Made by a program: the position numbers and the translations under genes. The notes under the pieces are model-generated. The model ran no database searches. It saw only the letters and a list, made by a program, of their open reading frames with translations, and was not told the origin of the DNA. From Kutzneria viridogrisea (GTDB taxonomy: Bacteria > Actinomycetota > Actinomycetes > Mycobacteriales > Pseudonocardiaceae): a stretch of DNA of 64,000 bases. The stretch is from the NCBI GenBank assembly GCA_014138725.1, contig JACJID010000005.1, positions 620,001 to 684,000 of the forward strand, written 5' to 3'. Positions 1 to 7,696 of the stretch are shown here, piece by piece; the first letter of the stretch is position 1, and the number at the start of each line of letters is the position of its first letter.

Positions 1-66
1 CGGCCGGTGCAGGGCGTGCGGTCCCAGGACACCGCGTGGGGCCTGCAGAACTGTTGGGGGAAGTGA
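1..66 (+). CDS. C-terminal end of an upstream gene, probably the sugar-binding protein of the ABC transporter (partial)
   Basis: Frame 1 is open from the window edge to a TGA at 64-66 and gives 21 residues ending ...GLQNCWGK. The stop lies one base before the permease ATG, so the gene is in the same operon. In FrcB/RbsB-type operons the gene before the permease usually encodes the periplasmic-binding-like lipoprotein. That identity is inferred from position only, because 21 residues are too few to recognise the family. Confidence 0.55.
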   Translation, partial: RPVQGVRSQDTAWGLQNCWGK

Positions 67-67
67 G

Positions 68-1012
68 ATGACTCTGAACCTGCGTACCCCCGCCGTCGGG
101 CCGACCATCGCGCTGGTGGTCGCCGTGGTGGTCTTCTCGGTGACCACCAGCACCTTCCTCGAACTGGACAACCTGTCCCTGGTGGTCGAGCAGTCCCTCG
201 TGGTCGGCACGATGGCGCTGGGCCAGACGCTGATCATCCTCACCGCGGGCATCGACCTGGCCAACGCCGCGAACACCGTGCTGGCCACCCTGCTGATGGC
301 CAAGCTGGTGGTCGGCGGCGCCCCGTCCTGGCTCGCGCTGCTGGCCGGGCTCGCGGTCGCCGCGTTCATCGGCGGGGTCACCGGCGGGCTGGTGACCCGG
401 GTCAAGCTGCCCCCGTTCATCGTCACGCTCGGCCTGCTGACGATCCTCACCGCCGTCAGCCGGATCTACACCGGGCAGAGCGTGCCGGTGACAGACCCGC
501 TGCTGTCCTGGCTGGGCACCCGCCGCTACCTGTTCGGCGGCATCGAGGTCACCTACGGCATGACCGTGGCCGTGATCATGTACGTGGTGCTCTGGTACGC
601 GCTGACCCGCACCTCCTGGGGCAAGCACGTCTACGCCGTGGGCAACGAACCCGAGGCCGCCCGCCTGTCCGGCATCAACGTGCGGCGCACCGTGCTCAGC
701 GTGTACCTGATCGCCGGGCTGATCTACGGGATCGCCGCCTGGCAGGCGCTGGGCCGGGTGCCCAACGCGGACCCGAACGCCTACCAGACCGGCAACCTGG
801 ACTCGATCACCGCCGTGGTGCTGGGCGGCACCAGCCTGTTCGGCGGCCGGGGCAGCGTGCTCGGCACACTGGTCGGCGCGCTGATCGTCACCGTGCTCCG
901 CTCCGGGTTGACCCAGGCGGGCATCGACGACCTATACCAGAACGTGGCGACCGGCGTGCTGGTGATCGCCGCCGTGGCGCTGGACCGGTTCTCCCGGGGG
1001 AGGCAGCGGTGA
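68..1012 (+). CDS. Sugar ABC transporter permease (RbsC/FrcC type)
   Basis: This 314-residue protein is almost entirely hydrophobic, with about 8-10 membrane segments. It belongs to the BPD_transp_2 family of monosaccharide importers (ribose, xylose, fructose). It has the family's GIDLANAAN-like motif near residue 65 (usual form GxxDLSxG) and the late VLGGTSLFGGRGS motif near residue 255. It would form the membrane channel with the ATPase encoded next. The ATG at 68 follows the AG-rich stretch GGGGGAAGTGAG. The stop overlaps the GTG of the ATPase by 4 bases, which indicates translational coupling. The sugar cannot be read from the sequence. Confidence 0.9.
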   Translation: MTLNLRTPAVGPTIALVVAVVVFSVTTSTFLELDNLSLVVEQSLVVGTMALGQTLIILTAGIDLANAANTVLATLLMAKLVVGGAPSWLALLAGLAVAAFIGGVTGGLVTRVKLPPFIVTLGLLTILTAVSRIYTGQSVPVTDPLLSWLGTRRYLFGGIEVTYGMTVAVIMYVVLWYALTRTSWGKHVYAVGNEPEAARLSGINVRRTVLSVYLIAGLIYGIAAWQALGRVPNADPNAYQTGNLDSITAVVLGGTSLFGGRGSVLGTLVGALIVTVLRSGLTQAGIDDLYQNVATGVLVIAAVALDRFSRGRQR

Positions 1013-1839
1013 ACGAGCCGATTCTGCAGGCACGTGGCCTGGTCAAGCGGTACGGCAAGGTCACCGCGATCGACGGTGCCGACTTCGACCTGCTGCCCGG
1101 CGAGGTGCTCGCCGTGGTCGGTGACAACGGTGCGGGCAAGTCCAGCCTGATCAAGGCCTTGTCCGGCGCGGTGGTCCCGGACGAGGGCGAGATCCGGGTG
1201 GACGGCCAGCCCGTGCACTTCCGCGGGCCGCTGGACGCGCGGCGGGCCGGGATCGAGACCGTCTACCAGGACCTGGCGCTGGCTCCCGCGCAGGACATCG
1301 CCTCGAACCTGTTCCTGGGCAGGGAGAAGCGGCTGCCGGGGTGGCGCGGGTCCGTGCTGCGGGCGCTGGACGCGAAGGCGATGCGCGCGCAGGCCCAGCA
1401 GGTGCTGGACGAGCTGGGCATCAACATCAAGTCGATCCTGCAGCCGGTGGAGACCCTGTCCGGCGGTCAGCGCCAGGCCGTGGCCGTGGCCAGGGCCGCC
1501 GCGTTCGGCACCAAGGTCGTGATCATGGATGAGCCGACGGCCGCGCTCGGTGTCGCCGAGTCGGCCAAGGTGCTCGAACTGATCGCGAAGATCCGTGACC
1601 GCGGTCTGCCGGTGGTGCTGATCAGCCACAACATGCCGCACGTGTTCGAGATCGCCGACCGGGTGCACGTGCACCGGCTCGGCCGTCGCGCCGCCGTGGT
1701 GAAACCCGCTGACAGCACCATGAACGAGGTGGTCGGTCTGCTCACCGGCGCCCTGCGCATGGGCGAGGACGGGGTTGTCGAGGAGGTCCGGCACGCCGTG
1801 ACCACCGGGCTCGGCGAGCACCGGAAGTCCGCCGAGTGA
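1009..1839 (+). CDS. Sugar ABC transporter ATP-binding protein (FrcA-like)
   Basis: This 276-residue protein is a single-domain ABC ATPase. It has Walker A GDNGAGKSS (about residue 39), signature LSGGQRQAVAVARA (about 145), Walker B VVIMDEPTAAL and the switch histidine in VLISHNMPH. It is about half the length of RbsA/XylG ATPases, which carry two cassettes; the single-cassette form is typical of FrcA. It would energise the permease encoded at 68-1012. The GTG start overlaps the permease stop by 4 bases, and its own stop overlaps the next gene in the same way. Confidence 0.9.
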   Translation: MNEPILQARGLVKRYGKVTAIDGADFDLLPGEVLAVVGDNGAGKSSLIKALSGAVVPDEGEIRVDGQPVHFRGPLDARRAGIETVYQDLALAPAQDIASNLFLGREKRLPGWRGSVLRALDAKAMRAQAQQVLDELGINIKSILQPVETLSGGQRQAVAVARAAAFGTKVVIMDEPTAALGVAESAKVLELIAKIRDRGLPVVLISHNMPHVFEIADRVHVHRLGRRAAVVKPADSTMNEVVGLLTGALRMGEDGVVEEVRHAVTTGLGEHRKSAE

Positions 1840-2681
1840 GCAAGATCCTGCTCGCCGGACTGTCCACTGTGGACGTCGTGCAGCGCGTTGTCGAGCTGCC
1901 CGTGCCCGGTCGCAAGGTGCAGTCCAACTCCGTCGCGTTGGTCGCCGGTGGTCCGGCGGCCAACGCGGCGGTGGCCGTGGCCGCACTCGGCGGGCAGGCG
2001 GCGCTGGCCACCGTGCTGGGCGCGCACCCGTTGGCACTGCTCGCTTTGCGAGACCTGGAGCAGCACGGGGTCAGCGTGATCGACCTGATGCCGGACCGCG
2101 TCGAGCCGCCGACCGTCAGTGCGGTCGTGGTCCGCGAGGACGACGGCGAGCGGACTGTTGTGTCGCGCAACGCCGTCGGCACAACAATTACCGTGCCGAC
2201 CGACTTGCCTGCGGCCGACGCCGTACTCGTGGACGGCCACCACCCCGTGCTGGCCCTGCGTGCGGCCAACACGGCGGTACCGGTGGTATTGGACGCGGGC
2301 AGCTACAAGCCGGTGCACGACGAACTCCTGCCGCTGGTCGACGTGTGCGCGTGCTCGGCGACCTATCCCTTGTCCGCCAAGGACTTGCGCGGCCGGGGTG
2401 TGCCGGTGGTGATCCGCACGCACGGCGCGGGCCCGGTCACGTGGTCGTGCGACGGGGTCTCGGGCGAGGTGTGGCCCGAGCCGGTGGCGGCGAAGGACAC
2501 GTCGGGGGCCGGTGATGTGTGGCACGGCGCGCTGACCTGGGCGATCGGCCGACTGGGGCGGGTTCCCGGGGCAGCGGAACTGCCCGCGTTGATCGGACTT
2601 GCCAATCGGGTCGCGGCCGTCAAGGTGCGGCACGAGGGGCCCAGGGCCTGGGTGGACGAGGTACGAGGGGAACAGTGGTGA
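1836..2681 (+). CDS. PfkB-family carbohydrate kinase
   Basis: This 281-residue protein belongs to the ribokinase/PfkB fold. The N-terminal substrate region carries GGPAANAAVAVAALGG (about residues 32-47). The C-terminal PfkB signature DTSGAGDVWHGAL holds the catalytic Asp and the anion hole. It probably phosphorylates the sugar brought in by the transporter; the substrate is inferred only from operon position. It starts with GTG inside the ATPase stop (4-base overlap) and ends overlapping the next kinase. The 13-base palindrome GTCCACTGTGGAC lies in its first codons (1862-1874). Confidence 0.88.
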   Translation: MSKILLAGLSTVDVVQRVVELPVPGRKVQSNSVALVAGGPAANAAVAVAALGGQAALATVLGAHPLALLALRDLEQHGVSVIDLMPDRVEPPTVSAVVVREDDGERTVVSRNAVGTTITVPTDLPAADAVLVDGHHPVLALRAANTAVPVVLDAGSYKPVHDELLPLVDVCACSATYPLSAKDLRGRGVPVVIRTHGAGPVTWSCDGVSGEVWPEPVAAKDTSGAGDVWHGALTWAIGRLGRVPGAAELPALIGLANRVAAVKVRHEGPRAWVDEVRGEQW

Positions 2682-3289
2682 GCTTCGAGGAGTTGGTGGC
2701 CAGGGCGTCCGCGCTGGCGGTCGACGGGGAACGGCACCTGCTCGGGATCTGCGGTGCGCCGGGCGCTGGCAAGTCGACCCTGGCCGCGAAGTTGGTGGAA
2801 GCCTTGGCAGGCAAGGCGGTTCTGGTCGGCATGGATGGCTTTCACTTGGCGCAGAAGCAGTTGGAGCGCCTGGGACGCGCCGAGCGCAAGGGGGCACCTG
2901 ACACGTTCGACGTCGCCGGGTACGTGGACCTGTTGCGGCGCCTGCGGTCCCATGGGCCGGACACGGTGTACGCCCCGGAGTTCCGACGTGAGATCGAGGA
3001 ACCGATCGCCTGCGCCGTGCCGGTCGACCCCGCCGTGCCGCTGGTCGTGACGGAGGGCAACTACCTGCTGCTGGCCGACCACCCGTGGTGCGAGGTGCGC
3101 CGGGTGCTGGACGAGGTGTGGTTCCTCAGGCCGGAGGAGGCGCTGCGGGTGGACCGGCTCATCGCCCGGCACCGCTCGTTCGGGCGGACCCCCGAGCAGG
3201 CCCGTGCCCGCGCGCTCGGCTCCGACCAGGCCAACGCCGAGCTGATCGCCGCCACCGCCCACCGCGCCGACCTGGTGATCCCCGCCTAG
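2678..3289 (+). CDS. Uridine-kinase-like P-loop sugar/nucleoside kinase (FrcK-like)
   Basis: This 203-residue P-loop kinase has Walker A GAPGAGKST near residue 27 and the DGFH motif of the uridine kinase/phosphoribulokinase group, here in MDGFHLAQKQLERLG. FrcK-type kinases are encoded in fructose-type ABC operons, and this gene closes such an operon. The start is taken as the GTG at 2678 because it overlaps the preceding stop by 4 bases and gives the usual family length; an in-frame extension back to 2519 would run inside the PfkB gene. The true substrate, sugar or nucleoside, is not determined. Confidence 0.82.
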   Translation: MSFEELVARASALAVDGERHLLGICGAPGAGKSTLAAKLVEALAGKAVLVGMDGFHLAQKQLERLGRAERKGAPDTFDVAGYVDLLRRLRSHGPDTVYAPEFRREIEEPIACAVPVDPAVPLVVTEGNYLLLADHPWCEVRRVLDEVWFLRPEEALRVDRLIARHRSFGRTPEQARARALGSDQANAELIAATAHRADLVIPA

Positions 3290-3300
3290 TAGTACCGAAC

Positions 3301-3413
3301 AAATCCCCCGCCACTCCCTGGGGGGCGACCCCGAGTCCAGTCTACCGCCCACCCCCGACACCTGATCCTGTCGAAGATCTACATGTGGACAACTCGCCGC
3401 CTGTGTACAACTC
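3301..3413 (+). repeat. Dispersed intergenic element, copy 1 (hairpin plus paired DnaA-box-like sites)
   Basis: The element fills the gap between two convergent genes. It begins with CCCCC...GGGGGG (3305-3325), which can form a hairpin. A GATC-N8-GATC inverted pair follows near 3364-3379. It ends with TGTGGACAA (3384-3392) and TGTGTACAA (3402-3410), 18 bp apart and each followed by CTCG. The same parts occur in the same order at 12300-12415. The first site is the complement of TTGTCCACA, the actinobacterial DnaA-box consensus; a link to DnaA is inference. Confidence 0.7.
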
Positions 3414-3416
3414 GGA

Positions 3417-3779
3417 TCAGCGCTGGTCGTAGTGGGTGCGGGCGGAGTCGATGGCGGCCATGTTGGCCTCCGCCCACTCCCGCACGACATTCAGCGGTGC
3501 GACCAGGGAGCGGCCCAGTTCGGTGAGCGAGTAGTGCACCGCCGGCGGCACGCTGGGCTCGACGCGGCGGGCGACCAGCCCGTCCCGCTCCAGGCCGTGC
3601 AGGGTCTGCGCGAGCATCTTCTGCGAGATGCCGCGGGCGGCCCGGCGCAGCTCGGCGAAGCGCAGCTCGCCCGCGGACTCGGCGAGCAGCTTGACGATCA
3701 TCGACACCCACTTGGTGCCGATCCGGTCCAGCAGCCTGCGCGTCGGGCAGGCCGGGTCGAGCAGGTCACCCCTGGTCAC
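3417..3779 (-). CDS. HxlR-family transcriptional regulator
   Basis: This 120-residue winged-helix protein has the HxlR layout: an N-terminal Cys in DPACPTRRLLDRIGTKW, then LRFAELRRAARGISQKMLAQTLHGLERDGLV as the recognition helix and wing. The family often senses electrophiles or oxidants through that Cys. The start is the GTG at 3779, preceded by a GGAGGTGAG ribosome binding site; upstream in-frame codons would run into the divergent gene. It is divergent from an epoxide-hydrolase-like gene, and regulation of that gene is the simplest inference. Confidence 0.88.
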   Translation of the reverse strand: MTRGDLLDPACPTRRLLDRIGTKWVSMIVKLLAESAGELRFAELRRAARGISQKMLAQTLHGLERDGLVARRVEPSVPPAVHYSLTELGRSLVAPLNVVREWAEANMAAIDSARTHYDQR

Positions 3780-3847
3780 CTGGAACTCACCTCCGCACGG
3801 CGAAGTGCCTCCTTGGCAGGCCCTTCGCTGGTTTCTACCGTGGACCA

Positions 3848-3864
3848 GGTTACCAATGGTGACC
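3848..3864. promoter_or_regulatory. Candidate HxlR operator
   Basis: GGTTACC-AAT-GGTGACC is an imperfect inverted repeat with one mismatch per arm. It sits between the divergent HxlR and hydrolase starts, about 16 bp upstream of the hydrolase GTG. HxlR proteins bind such dyads in divergent promoters. The assignment rests on symmetry and position only. Confidence 0.4.
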
Positions 3865-3879
3865 AGCAAAGGAGTGGGC

Positions 3880-4698
3880 GTGGAACACCGCCAGGTCCAG
3901 GTGAACGGCACAGAACTGCACGTGGTCCTCGCCGGGGACGGCCCACCCGTGGTGCTGCTGCACGGTTGGCCGCACACGTGGTTCCTGTGGCGCGAGGTCA
4001 TCGCGGGGCTGGCCCCGGCGCACCGGGTGATCGCGCCGGACCTGCGCGGGGTCGGCGGCAGCGCGCGAGCGGCCGGTGGGTACGACCTGCACACCCTGTC
4101 CGGAGACGTGATCGGGCTGCTCGACGTGCTCGGCGAGGAGCAGGCCGCGGTCGTGGGCATCGACGCGGGCGCCCCGGTGGCGTGGATGTCCGCGATGCGG
4201 CACGGCGCGCGGGTGAGCAGACTGGTGGTCATGGAGGCGCTGATCGGCGAACTGCCAGGGGCGGAGGAGTTCGGGCGCCCGTGGTGGTTCGGGTTCCACG
4301 GCGTGCCGGGCTTGGCCGAGACCGTTCTGGAGGGCCGCGAACAGCCCTACCTGGACTGGTTCCTGCGCGGGATCGGGGATCGCGCGCGGCACGAGTTCGT
4401 GGCCGCGTACACCGGGCGGGAGGCGCTGCGCTGCGGGTTCGAGTACTACCGCGCGATGCCGCGCAACGCGGAGCAGGTGGCCGCCGCGGCTCGGCGGCGG
4501 TTGACCACGCCGACCCTGGCCATCGCGGGCGGAGCGGTGGGCACCGCCCTGCACGGCCAACTGCTGCCGATCGCCGACGACCTCCGCTGCGTGGTCGTGC
4601 CCGACTGCGGCCACCTCATCCCGGAGGAGCAGCCCGAGGCCCTGCTCGGGCACCTGCTGCCGTTCCTCAGCACAGACGAGGAAGGATGCCAGACGTGA
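3880..4698 (+). CDS. Alpha/beta hydrolase, epoxide-hydrolase-like
   Basis: This 272-residue alpha/beta hydrolase has the oxyanion motif HGWP (VVLLHGWPHTWF) and the nucleophile elbow VVGIDAGAPV. The nucleophile is Asp rather than Ser, as in epoxide hydrolases and haloalkane dehalogenases. The late His is in VVVPDCGHLIPEEQP. GTG 3880 is preferred because AAAGGAG lies 5 bases upstream; ATG 3856 is an alternative. The gene is divergent from HxlR, and its last 13 bases overlap the next gene. The substrate is unknown; detoxification of a reactive compound sensed by HxlR is inference. Confidence 0.83.
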   Translation: MEHRQVQVNGTELHVVLAGDGPPVVLLHGWPHTWFLWREVIAGLAPAHRVIAPDLRGVGGSARAAGGYDLHTLSGDVIGLLDVLGEEQAAVVGIDAGAPVAWMSAMRHGARVSRLVVMEALIGELPGAEEFGRPWWFGFHGVPGLAETVLEGREQPYLDWFLRGIGDRARHEFVAAYTGREALRCGFEYYRAMPRNAEQVAAAARRRLTTPTLAIAGGAVGTALHGQLLPIADDLRCVVVPDCGHLIPEEQPEALLGHLLPFLSTDEEGCQT

Positions 4699-5093
4699 TC
4701 ACCGAACTGCTCCGCTCCGCGCGGACCATCGCCGTCGTCGGACTGTCCACCCAGCCCTGGAAGGCCGCGCACTCGGTGCCCGCGGCGATGCAGGCTGCCG
4801 GGTTCCGGATCATCCCGGTGCACCCCAGCGCCGAGCAGATCCTGGGCGAGAAGGCGTACCGCAGCCTGCTGGACGTGCCGGACAAGATCGACATCGTGGA
4901 CGTGTTCCGGCCCGAACAGGAAGCGCCGGAGATCGCCGAGCAGGCGGTGCGGGTCGGGGCGGGCGCGGTGTGGCTGCAACTCGGGCTGCGCAGCGAGCGC
5001 GCGCGGGAGATCGCCGAGGCCGGTGGCCTGGCCTACGTGGAGGACCACTGCATCGCGGTGGAGCGCGCGAGCAGGCGCATCACTCTCACCTGA
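4686..5093 (+). CDS. CoA-binding domain protein (YccU-like)
   Basis: This 135-residue protein is a single Rossmann-like CoA_binding domain. It shows the start motif ARTIAVVGLSTQPWKAAHSV, the strand FRIIPVHPS and the YVEDHCIAVE end typical of YccU. Such proteins resemble the N-terminal domain of succinyl-CoA synthetase alpha subunits, but their role is not settled. The ATG at 4686 overlaps the hydrolase 3' end by 13 bases; GTG 4695 would also work. Confidence 0.85.
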   Translation: MPDVITELLRSARTIAVVGLSTQPWKAAHSVPAAMQAAGFRIIPVHPSAEQILGEKAYRSLLDVPDKIDIVDVFRPEQEAPEIAEQAVRVGAGAVWLQLGLRSERAREIAEAGGLAYVEDHCIAVERASRRITLT

Positions 5094-5114
5094 CTCTCAT
5101 CGCGGGCGGACACG

Positions 5115-6977
5115 GTGGTCCGCATGGTGTCGACAACGAAGTGCTGTGCGGTGGCGGCGGGCGTGCTGCTCGCGGGCACCCTGCTGCCGGGATCCGCGCT
5201 GGCAGAGACAGATCAGGTGGTGCTGCCCATCGCGGGCGGCACGGCGACGATCAAGCCGTCCTCGCTGGAGGTCACGGCCCGCACCGCTGACGGCGGGCAG
5301 CTCGTGCTGTCCGCGCCCGCGGTCGCTGAGCTGGGCCCTGTGCGGAAAACAGGGCGGGCCAGCTGGAGCTACCCTGAGCGCGGCTGGCAGGTCACGGCGT
5401 CCACAGTGGACGGACGCTTGCTGGTGAGCGTGCGGTCCGCGAAGGACGGGCGGATCACCTGGCCGGTGAGCGGGACCGACCCGGCGGCCACCTCGCTGCA
5501 GATCCCCAACGGCGAGGGCCTGTCCGTGCCCGTGGACGACCCGTGGTGGGCGAGGATGCTGGGCGGCGAGGACGCGCAGGTGCAGAACACGCGCATGCCG
5601 TTCTGGGGCTACACGGTCGGCGGGCGCGGGATCAGCTACATCGCGGCCAGCGGCAACGACACGGACCTGGTGGCCAAGTCCAGCAACGGCAGGCTGCACA
5701 CCGAGACCCGGCACCAGTTCGGGCAGGGCAGCGCCGAGCACACGATCAGCTTCGCGCTGACCGACGCCTCGCCGGTGGCCTCCGCCAAGGACTACCGGCG
5801 TTGGCTGATCACCCACGGCGGGCTGCCCACCCTGCACGACAAGGCAGCGGCCAACCCGGACGTGCGCAGGCTCTACGGCGCCTTCCACGCCTACACCTGG
5901 GACAAGGCGAACACCCCGCAGTACGTGCGGAAACTGCGCGAGCTGGGCATCGGGCGCATGTGGCTGGGTGAGGACTCGACCAGGTACAGCGAGCAAACCG
6001 TTGCCGCGGCGAAGAACGCCGGTTACCTGATCGGGCCGTACGTGTCCTTCGACAACGCGCAGGACCCGGCCACCGCGGACAACGAGGGCTCCAAGTGGCC
6101 GGACGAGCTGTACCCCAAGGGCTGTGTGATCGACGCGGACGGCAAGCCGCACACCGGGTTCGGCGGCCGGGGCTGCTACCTCAGCTCGGAGGCGCTGGCC
6201 AGGGCCGAGCCGAGCAGGCACTACCTCGCGAACAGGCTGCGCGAGGCCACCGCGAACGGCTCCAACAGCGTGTTCCTGGACGTGGACGCGACCAGCGAAC
6301 TGTTCACCGACCACAGCCCCGACCACCCGATGACCAAGGCGAAGGACCAGGCCAACCGTCTCGCGCGCATGAAGCAGGCGGCGAACCAGGCCGTGGTGGG
6401 CTCCGAGGACGGTGCCGCGTGGGCGAACTCGGCGATCACCTTCGCGCACGGCTCGGCGACACCGGTCCCGAGCACCTGGTGGGAGTTCGAGCGGGACAAG
6501 CGGAACTGGGGCGCCTGGGCCCCGCAGAACTCGCCCGCGTCCTTCTTCAAGCCGGTGGAACTGCCCGCGGACCTGGCCAAGTTCATGTTCGACCCGAAGT
6601 ACCGGGTGCCCCTGTACGACACGGTGCTGCACGGCTCGGTGATCAGCCTGGACCGCTGGGAGATCTCCTACCCGAAGCTGCCGGACCAGCAGAAGGTCCG
6701 CGCCGGGCTCGCGATGCTCTACAACACCCCGTTGAACTACGTGCTCAACGGCGCCGAGACCGAGCAACAGGACAAGGACATGGCCCGGTTGCAGGCCTTC
6801 TTCCAGCCGCTGCACGAGGCCGCCGCCGAACAGCCGATGACCGAGTTCCGCTGGCTCAGCGCCGACCACAGCGTGCAGCAGACCAGGTTCGGCGACGTGC
6901 TGACGGTGACGGTGGACTTCGCCCGCAACCACGTGCAGGCGAACCTGCGCGGCGAGGTCAGTGCCCTGGACCTGTGA
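5115..6977 (+). CDS. Secreted glycoside-hydrolase-like protein
   Basis: This 620-residue protein has a Sec signal peptide (about residues 8-30, cut after GSALA). A beta-rich N-terminal part is followed by a probable TIM-barrel domain from about residue 250 (LYGAFHAYTWDKANTPQYV). Candidate catalytic acids are the Asp residues in NSVFLDVDAT and the Glu in VVGSEDGAAW about 40 residues later. That layout is reminiscent of GH101-type endo-alpha-N-acetylgalactosaminidases, but the family call is tentative. GTG 5115 and ATG 5124 are both possible starts. The 3' end overlaps the convergent DedA gene by 20 bases. The palindrome GTCCACAGTGGAC is in the coding region at 5399. Confidence 0.6.
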   Translation: MVRMVSTTKCCAVAAGVLLAGTLLPGSALAETDQVVLPIAGGTATIKPSSLEVTARTADGGQLVLSAPAVAELGPVRKTGRASWSYPERGWQVTASTVDGRLLVSVRSAKDGRITWPVSGTDPAATSLQIPNGEGLSVPVDDPWWARMLGGEDAQVQNTRMPFWGYTVGGRGISYIAASGNDTDLVAKSSNGRLHTETRHQFGQGSAEHTISFALTDASPVASAKDYRRWLITHGGLPTLHDKAAANPDVRRLYGAFHAYTWDKANTPQYVRKLRELGIGRMWLGEDSTRYSEQTVAAAKNAGYLIGPYVSFDNAQDPATADNEGSKWPDELYPKGCVIDADGKPHTGFGGRGCYLSSEALARAEPSRHYLANRLREATANGSNSVFLDVDATSELFTDHSPDHPMTKAKDQANRLARMKQAANQAVVGSEDGAAWANSAITFAHGSATPVPSTWWEFERDKRNWGAWAPQNSPASFFKPVELPADLAKFMFDPKYRVPLYDTVLHGSVISLDRWEISYPKLPDQQKVRAGLAMLYNTPLNYVLNGAETEQQDKDMARLQAFFQPLHEAAAEQPMTEFRWLSADHSVQQTRFGDVLTVTVDFARNHVQANLRGEVSALDL

Positions 6978-7605
6978 CCAGCGAGGTCTCCTCCACCGGC
7001 TTCTTCTTGTCCTGCCGGTAGCGGACCACACCGACCGCGGTGGTCACCACCACGATCGTCACGGCCACCACCAGCAGCCCAGTCTTCAGCCACGGAACCT
7101 GGTCGAACAGGGCGGTGCCGAAGTAACCGGCGAGCACGAACACGGCCACCCAGGTCGCTGTGCTCAGCACGGAGGCGAACAGGAACTTGGTCGGGCTCAT
7201 CTTGGCGGCGCCGGCGATGGTCGGCACCACGGTCCGTACCCAGGGGATCATCCTGGCCACGGTCACCGCCCAGAAGCCCCAGCCGTCCAGCAGTTTCTGC
7301 GCCCGGTCGAGGTTGTGCTGGTTGAGCACCTTGCCGTCCCGGCGCGCGACGAACTTGCTGCCGGTCTTGCGCGCGAAGTAGTACCCGGCCTGCCCGCCCG
7401 CGATGCCGGAGAGCACGGCCAGCCCGCAGAACAGCCAGGCCTGGCCGACCTGGTGCTGCTGGGCGAACACCACGCCCGCGGTGAACAACAGGGAATCACC
7501 GGGGAACAGCAGGCCGATCAGGAACCCGCACTCCACGAAGATGCAGACGAGGACGAGCACCGTCAGCACCGCTGGGCCGACGGACTCCCATGACCCGATG
7601 GCCAT
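6958..7605 (-). CDS. DedA/SNARE-associated family membrane protein (number 1)
   Basis: This roughly 215-residue polytopic protein has the DedA hallmarks: GLLFPGDSLLFTAG near the N-terminus and the conserved arginines of VARMIPWVRTVVPTIAGAAKMS. DedA proteins are proton-dependent flippases of undecaprenyl-phosphate or other lipids. The start is taken at the ATG 7605 (MAIGSWESVGP); no strong ribosome binding site is visible and a GTG further upstream is possible. It is one of three DedA genes in this window. Confidence 0.85.
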   Translation of the reverse strand: MAIGSWESVGPAVLTVLVLVCIFVECGFLIGLLFPGDSLLFTAGVVFAQQHQVGQAWLFCGLAVLSGIAGGQAGYYFARKTGSKFVARRDGKVLNQHNLDRAQKLLDGWGFWAVTVARMIPWVRTVVPTIAGAAKMSPTKFLFASVLSTATWVAVFVLAGYFGTALFDQVPWLKTGLLVVAVTIVVVTTAVGVVRYRQDKKKPVEETSLVTGPGH

Positions 7606-7641
7606 CACCTGCGACTGCAACACCGCCACACCATAAACGCA

Positions 7642-7689
7642 CCGAGCGGCGGCTGTCCCGCCCTTGGGGGCAGGACAACCGCCGCTCGG
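7642..7689 (-). terminator. Terminator after the MFS exporter gene
   Basis: CCGAGCGGCGG and CCGCCGCTCGG pair perfectly over 11 bp, with an inner TGTCC/GGACA extension. The hairpin lies just beyond the MFS stop, with DedA number 1 next on the same strand. There is no long U tract, as is common in GC-rich actinobacteria. Confidence 0.75.
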
Positions 7690-7696
7690 CCCGAAC

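Noticed and set aside
1836-2681. Tagatose-6-phosphate kinase for the amino-sugar operon
   Set aside because: The PfkB gene is tightly coupled to the sugar ABC transporter and lies 15 kb from the aga-type genes; the sequence alone does not show substrate.
3384-3410. Chromosomal replication origin from the DnaA-like boxes
   Set aside because: Only two boxes per locus, no AT-rich unwinding region and no dnaA, dnaN or parAB genes nearby.
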